Both the position numbers and the translations under genes were made by a program. This document shows, one piece after another, positions 6,493 through 8,982 of a DNA stretch of 8,982 bases. The notes under the pieces were generated by a model. The model was not told the origin of the DNA. It ran no database searches and saw only the letters and a program-made list of their open reading frames with translations. The stretch covers positions 1 through 8,982 of the forward strand of contig CANQTI010000071.1 of NCBI GenBank assembly GCA_947626725.1. The letters run 5' to 3'. The stretch comes from an uncultured Eisenbergiella sp. Its GTDB lineage: Bacteria; Bacillota; Clostridia; Lachnospirales; Lachnospiraceae. Position 1 is the stretch's first letter, and every line of letters begins with the position of its first letter.

Positions 6493-7986
6493 TTATTCCA
6501 GCCGCAGAATCTCCTCTGTCAAAAACCCGGCCGCCCTGCCGCAAAAAAATCGGTTTCGTCCTGTTTTCTCGGCCTCCACGGCACAGACCACGTAAGTATC
6601 GGTATGACCGATCCACCATTTTCTGCCGTCGATCTCCTTCTCCTCCTCCACGAGGATTTCCACTTCTTTTCCTATGTAGGACGCACGATACTGTCGGGAA
6701 TGCTCCGCCTCCATCTGTATCAGCCGCGCGCTGCGCGCCTGCTTTTCACTCTCTGTCAGCTGTCCCGGCATCCGGTCCGCTGCAGTTCCCTTTCTCCGGG
6801 AATACTTGAAAATATGCATTTCAAAAAAACGCACCTTTTCCAAAAAAGCACAAGTTTGTGCGAATTCTGCCTCCGTTTCTCCCGGAAAGCCAACAATCAC
6901 GTCCGTGGTGATAGCGGGACGGTCAAAATGCGCTCTCAGGATCTCCACCTTTTCATAGTATTCCCCCGCGGTATAATGTCTATTCATCCGCCGCAGCACA
7001 TCGTCGCAGCCGCTCTGCAGGGACAGATGAAAATGCGGGCACAGCTTCGGAATCGCCGCCAGCCTGCAGGCGAAATCCTCCGTCACAATGCGCGGCTCCA
7101 GGGAGCCCAGCCGAATACGCTCGATTCCCTCCGTCTGCGCGATCCGCTCAAGCAGACGGATCAGATGCCCCGCTTCCAGAGCCCTCTGCCTGGCATCCGC
7201 TCTCCGTGCCGCTCCGGCTGACTCTTTCCCCACAGCGCACAGTCCTTCTGCTGCATCGGCCCCGCCTTTTTCCTCAGCGCACAGTCCTTCTGCTGCATCG
7301 GTCCCGCTCCCCCCTGCAGTGCACGGCCCATCCGCAGCCTCTTCTTTGCTCTGTGCCTGCCGTTCGAAATCTGCGCCGTAGGAACTGACATGGATACCTG
7401 TGACGACTACCTCCCGATAGCCCCGGCGGGCCAACTCCCGCACCTCCTCCAGCACCTCCTCCGGCTGACGGCTTCTGACCCGGCCCCTTGCGAAGGGAAT
7501 GATACAATAGGAACAGAACTGATCGCACCCGTCCTGGATCTTGATATACGCGCGAGTGTGCTCCGCTGCATGTGTCTGGCACATTTTCCCGTAAGTTTCT
7601 GTGCCTTTGGCTCCAGAGACACGATCCCCGGACCGCTGCCGCTCATTCAGATAAGCCTCCAGGATCTCCACAATATCCTTCTTGCGGTCGTTGCCCACAA
7701 TCAGATCCACGCAGGGGTCCTCCTGTACCTGCCGGCTTCCCGTTTGCACGTAGCAGCCTGTAGCCACCACCACGGCACCCGGATTTTGTTTTTTTGCACG
7801 ATGCAGCATCTGCCGGCTTTTCCGATCCGCAATATTCGTGACCGTACAGGTATTCACGATATAGATATCAGCGGGTGAATCAAAGGGGACGAGACAGTAT
7901 CCGCTTTCTTGTAACTTTTGTCCCATGACCTCCAGCTCATAGGCGTTTACCTTACACCCCAGATTGTGTAATGCTACACTTTTCAT
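6493..7986 (-). CDS. mtaB: tRNA (N6-threonylcarbamoyladenosine(37)-C2)-methylthiotransferase MtaB
   Basis: 497 residues. Radical SAM methylthiotransferase that converts t6A37 to ms2t6A37 in tRNAs reading ANN codons. The N-terminal domain (LHNLGCKVNAYE at 6-17) has C11, C47 (NTCTVTN) and C78 (TGCYV), expected to bind one iron-sulfur cluster. The radical SAM motif GCDQFCSYC holds C154, C158 and C161. LGSLEPR (293-299), HLSLQSGCDDVLRRMNR (320-336) and DVIVGFPGETEAEF (362-375) are characteristic, and a TRAM domain covers roughly 437-490. ATG at 7986 is chosen because GGAG lies six bases upstream and the family starts there; the open frame to 8094 has no family similarity. The protein is longer than the usual 430-450 residues because of a repeat insert at 218-259. 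It ends just before the ireB promoter, and no terminator was seen between them. Confidence 0.95.
   Translation of the reverse strand: MKSVALHNLGCKVNAYELEVMGQKLQESGYCLVPFDSPADIYIVNTCTVTNIADRKSRQMLHRAKKQNPGAVVVATGCYVQTGSRQVQEDPCVDLIVGNDRKKDIVEILEAYLNERQRSGDRVSGAKGTETYGKMCQTHAAEHTRAYIKIQDGCDQFCSYCIIPFARGRVRSRQPEEVLEEVRELARRGYREVVVTGIHVSSYGADFERQAQSKEEAADGPCTAGGSGTDAAEGLCAEEKGGADAAEGLCAVGKESAGAARRADARQRALEAGHLIRLLERIAQTEGIERIRLGSLEPRIVTEDFACRLAAIPKLCPHFHLSLQSGCDDVLRRMNRHYTAGEYYEKVEILRAHFDRPAITTDVIVGFPGETEAEFAQTCAFLEKVRFFEMHIFKYSRRKGTAADRMPGQLTESEKQARSARLIQMEAEHSRQYRASYIGKEVEILVEEEKEIDGRKWWIGHTDTYVVCAVEAEKTGRNRFFCGRAAGFLTEEILRLE
7210..7335 (-). repeat. mtaB: Three tandem 42-base (14-codon) repeats inside mtaB
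   Basis: Three in-frame 14-residue units: residues 218-231 (ADGPCTAGGSGTDA), 232-245 (AEGLCAEEKGGADA) and 246-259 (AEGLCAVGKESAGA). Each has a cysteine at its fifth position. In DNA, a 33-base segment at 7233-7265 recurs at 7275-7307 with one difference, and a weaker copy starts at 7317, all with a period of 42. The insert lies between the conserved TGIHVSSYGADF and RIRLGSLEP segments, where most MtaB proteins have a short loop. Confidence 0.85.
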
Positions 7987-8019
7987 TCCCTGCTCCACGA
8001 TTTTTGTGATGTTTGTTAA

Positions 8020-8049
8020 TTGACTTTTCCCGTCCGCATTTGCTAAGAT
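8020..8049 (+). promoter_or_regulatory. Extended -10 promoter of the HPr-like gene
   Basis: TTGACT (8020-8025), 18 bases, then TAAGAT (8044-8049), preceded by TGC, giving the extended -10 form TGnTAAGAT. Transcription would start near 8056, leaving a leader of about 60 bases before the TTG start at 8120. Confidence 0.65.
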
Positions 8050-8070
8050 AAGGGCAGAATCAGAAACAGC

Positions 8071-8091
8071 GGACGCCTTGTTTTTGCGTCC
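8071..8091 (+). other. Small hairpin in the HPr-like gene leader
   Basis: GGACGC and GCGTCC form a six-base-pair stem around a nine-base loop, lying between the predicted transcription start and the ribosome binding site. It may be structural or an operator. It also lies in the shared intergenic region with the divergent mtaB gene. Confidence 0.35.
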
Positions 8092-8103
8092 CAATGCCCG
8101 TAA

Positions 8104-8110
8104 AAGGAGG
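8104..8110 (+). promoter_or_regulatory. Ribosome binding site deciding the TTG start of the HPr-like gene
   Basis: AAGGAGG, a near-perfect anti-Shine-Dalgarno complement, lies nine bases before TTG at 8120. It makes the TTG start convincing. Confidence 0.75.
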
Positions 8111-8119
8111 TAGACTGCA

Positions 8120-8350
8120 TTGAAAACCGTTCAGATTTCTCTCAATTCCATCGATAAAGTAAAATCCTTTGTGAACGATATCAACAAATTTGATTATGAC
8201 TTCGATCTGGTATCCGGCAGATATGTCATCGATGCCAAGTCCATCATGGGGATCTTCAGCCTGGATCTGTCCAAGCCCATCGATTTGAACATTCATACCG
8301 AAGAGAACATGGATGCCGTTTTGGATGTTTTAAAACCGTACATGATCTGA
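8120..8350 (+). CDS. HPr-family protein without the active-site histidine (Crh-like)
   Basis: 76 residues, slightly shorter than HPr (about 85-88). The Ser46 region of HPr is clear: AKSIMGIFSLDLSKPIDL at 39-56, with S41 aligning to the Ser46 that HPr kinase/phosphorylase modifies in Firmicutes. The HPr active site around His15 (a HARP-type motif) is absent; the aligned stretch reads LNSIDKVKSF (8-17), with no His or Arg. It therefore cannot act as a normal PTS phosphocarrier through His15. B. subtilis Crh likewise lacks His15, keeps Ser46, and works only as a CcpA corepressor, so a similar signalling role is possible but inferred. The gene stands alone on the plus strand with its own promoter and terminator. 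It starts with TTG after a very strong ribosome binding site. Confidence 0.85.
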   Translation: MKTVQISLNSIDKVKSFVNDINKFDYDFDLVSGRYVIDAKSIMGIFSLDLSKPIDLNIHTEENMDAVLDVLKPYMI

Positions 8351-8364
8351 GATCCGAAGCATCG

Positions 8365-8402
8365 GGGCCGCAGGGCGTTTTCGCCGCCTGCGGCCCTTTT
8401 TT
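8365..8402 (+). terminator. Intrinsic terminator of the HPr-like gene
   Basis: GGGCCGCAGG (8365-8374) pairs perfectly with CCTGCGGCCC (8387-8396), and six T's follow at once. The inner part can pair further around a TTTT loop. It starts 14 bases after the HPr-like stop and lies just before the convergent end of thiI. On the minus strand the stem is not followed by a T-run, so it serves mainly the plus-strand gene. Confidence 0.9.
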
Positions 8403-8405
8403 GTT

Positions 8406-8982
8406 TCAGACCTGCGCCACGATCACTTCCGCTGTATCCAGCGCGCGCTGCATCATTTCATCAATGCAATCTGCCAGCCGTTCCTCATGCCGTCGGATCA
8501 CGTTCAGATTGGGCCTGGTCACGGGATGCTTTGCCACAAAGATCGTGCAGCAGTCTTCAAACGGCAGGATCGAGGTTTCATAAGTTCCGATCTTTTCCGC
8601 GACAGTCACGATCTCCTGCTTGTCCAGCCCGATGCAGGGCCGGTAAACCGGCATGCTGCACACCTCATTGGTGACGGCGAGAGACTGCATGGTCTGGCTG
8701 GCCACCTGACCGATGCTCTCTCCGGTCACCAGCCCTAAGCACTCCGTCTTTTTCGCAATGGCCTCCGCGATGCGCATCATATACCGACGCATGATGATGG
8801 TCAACTCATCGTGCGGACATTTTTCATAGATAGCCAGTTGGATCTCGGTGAAATTGACCACATGCAGATAGACGGGACCGCTGTAACGCGCCACCAGCCG
8901 GGCTAGATCCACCACCTTCTGTTTCGCCCGCTCGCTGGTATAGGGCGGCGCATGAAAATAGACGGCGTCGATCTTCACGCCC
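8406..8982 (-). CDS. thiI: tRNA 4-thiouridine synthetase ThiI, C-terminal part (cut by window edge)
   Basis: About 192 C-terminal residues are visible; the frame enters from the right edge. ThiI adenylates U8 of tRNAs and transfers sulfur to give s4U8, and it may also supply sulfur for thiamine thiazole synthesis. The visible part is the end of the PP-loop/AANH domain: VKIDAVYFHAPPYTSERAKQ at the edge, then ECLGLVTGESIGQVASQTM, NEVCSMPVYRPCIGLDKQEI, and LPFEDCCTIFVAKHPVTRP, whose cysteine lies in the segment that carries the catalytic Cys in the family. The protein ends soon afterwards at VIVAQV, so there is no C-terminal rhodanese domain as in E. coli; Firmicutes ThiI proteins of this form rely on a dedicated cysteine desulfurase. 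The translated GTG at 8978 is internal, not the start. Confidence 0.94.
   Translation of the reverse strand, partial: GVKIDAVYFHAPPYTSERAKQKVVDLARLVARYSGPVYLHVVNFTEIQLAIYEKCPHDELTIIMRRYMMRIAEAIAKKTECLGLVTGESIGQVASQTMQSLAVTNEVCSMPVYRPCIGLDKQEIVTVAEKIGTYETSILPFEDCCTIFVAKHPVTRPNLNVIRRHEERLADCIDEMMQRALDTAEVIVAQV

Noticed and set aside
7210..7335. Short regular repeats as a CRISPR array
   Set aside because: The repeats are three contiguous in-frame 42-base units within mtaB with no unique spacers.
7987..8094. N-terminal extension of MtaB to 8094
   Set aside because: The added 36 residues precede the standard MtaB start (KSVALHNLGCKVN), and the ATG at 7986 has a well-placed GGAG.
7987..8119. Promoter for mtaB on the minus strand
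   Set aside because: I found no hexamer pair with acceptable spacing; mtaB must have a weak or unrecognised promoter here.

Overview
The window looks like a chromosomal core-genome segment of a Gram-positive Clostridia-type bacterium, most likely Lachnospiraceae-like. The protein families (type III glutamine synthetase, IreB, DUF1292, YlbF, RNase J, MtaB, an HPr-like protein with a Ser46-type site) and the strong AGGAGG-type ribosome binding sites point that way. This placement is inferred from gene content and order, not from a database search. Nearly every gene lies on the minus strand; the only plus-strand gene is a small HPr-like gene. No mobile element, tRNA, rRNA or CRISPR array was seen. 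No stretch over 300 bases lacks a gene; the largest gap is about 174 bases (816-989).

Layout, in minus-strand transcription order from the right end: the C-terminal part of thiI (8406-8982, cut by the window edge); the HPr-like gene on the opposite strand (8120-8350), with its own extended -10 promoter and a good intrinsic terminator between it and thiI; mtaB (6493-7986), carrying an unusual three-unit 14-residue tandem repeat; then a near-consensus promoter (6460-6488) in front of a tightly packed run of eight genes: ireB, ruvX, DUF1292, RNase J, a YlbF-family gene, a shortened MltG-like membrane protein, a TrmR-type O-methyltransferase, and a U32-family protein of the TrhP type (ending at 990). 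After a 174-base gap with repeats and hairpins comes the 5' part of a type III glutamine synthetase gene (3-815), cut by the left edge.

The eight-gene run resembles the Bacillus subtilis yrzL-yrrK-yrzB-yrrL-yrrM-yrrN-yrrO cluster (IreB, RuvX, DUF1292, MltG, TrmR, TrhP1, TrhP2). It differs in three ways: RNase J and a YlbF protein sit in the middle, the MltG member has lost its catalytic domain, and only one U32 gene is present. Gene junctions are short or overlapping (TGATG, ATGA, an 8-base overlap), which suggests one translationally coupled transcript. The themes are RNA maturation and decay (RNase J, YlbF) and tRNA modification. Four proteins are tRNA-modification enzymes: ThiI for s4U8, MtaB for ms2t6A37, and TrhP plus TrmR for ho5U34/mo5U34.

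I found no clearly new defence or mobile system. The most unusual items are the Cys-containing repeat inside MtaB, the MltG-like protein without its catalytic domain, the HPr-like protein with no active-site His, and the repeat-rich leader of the glutamine synthetase gene.
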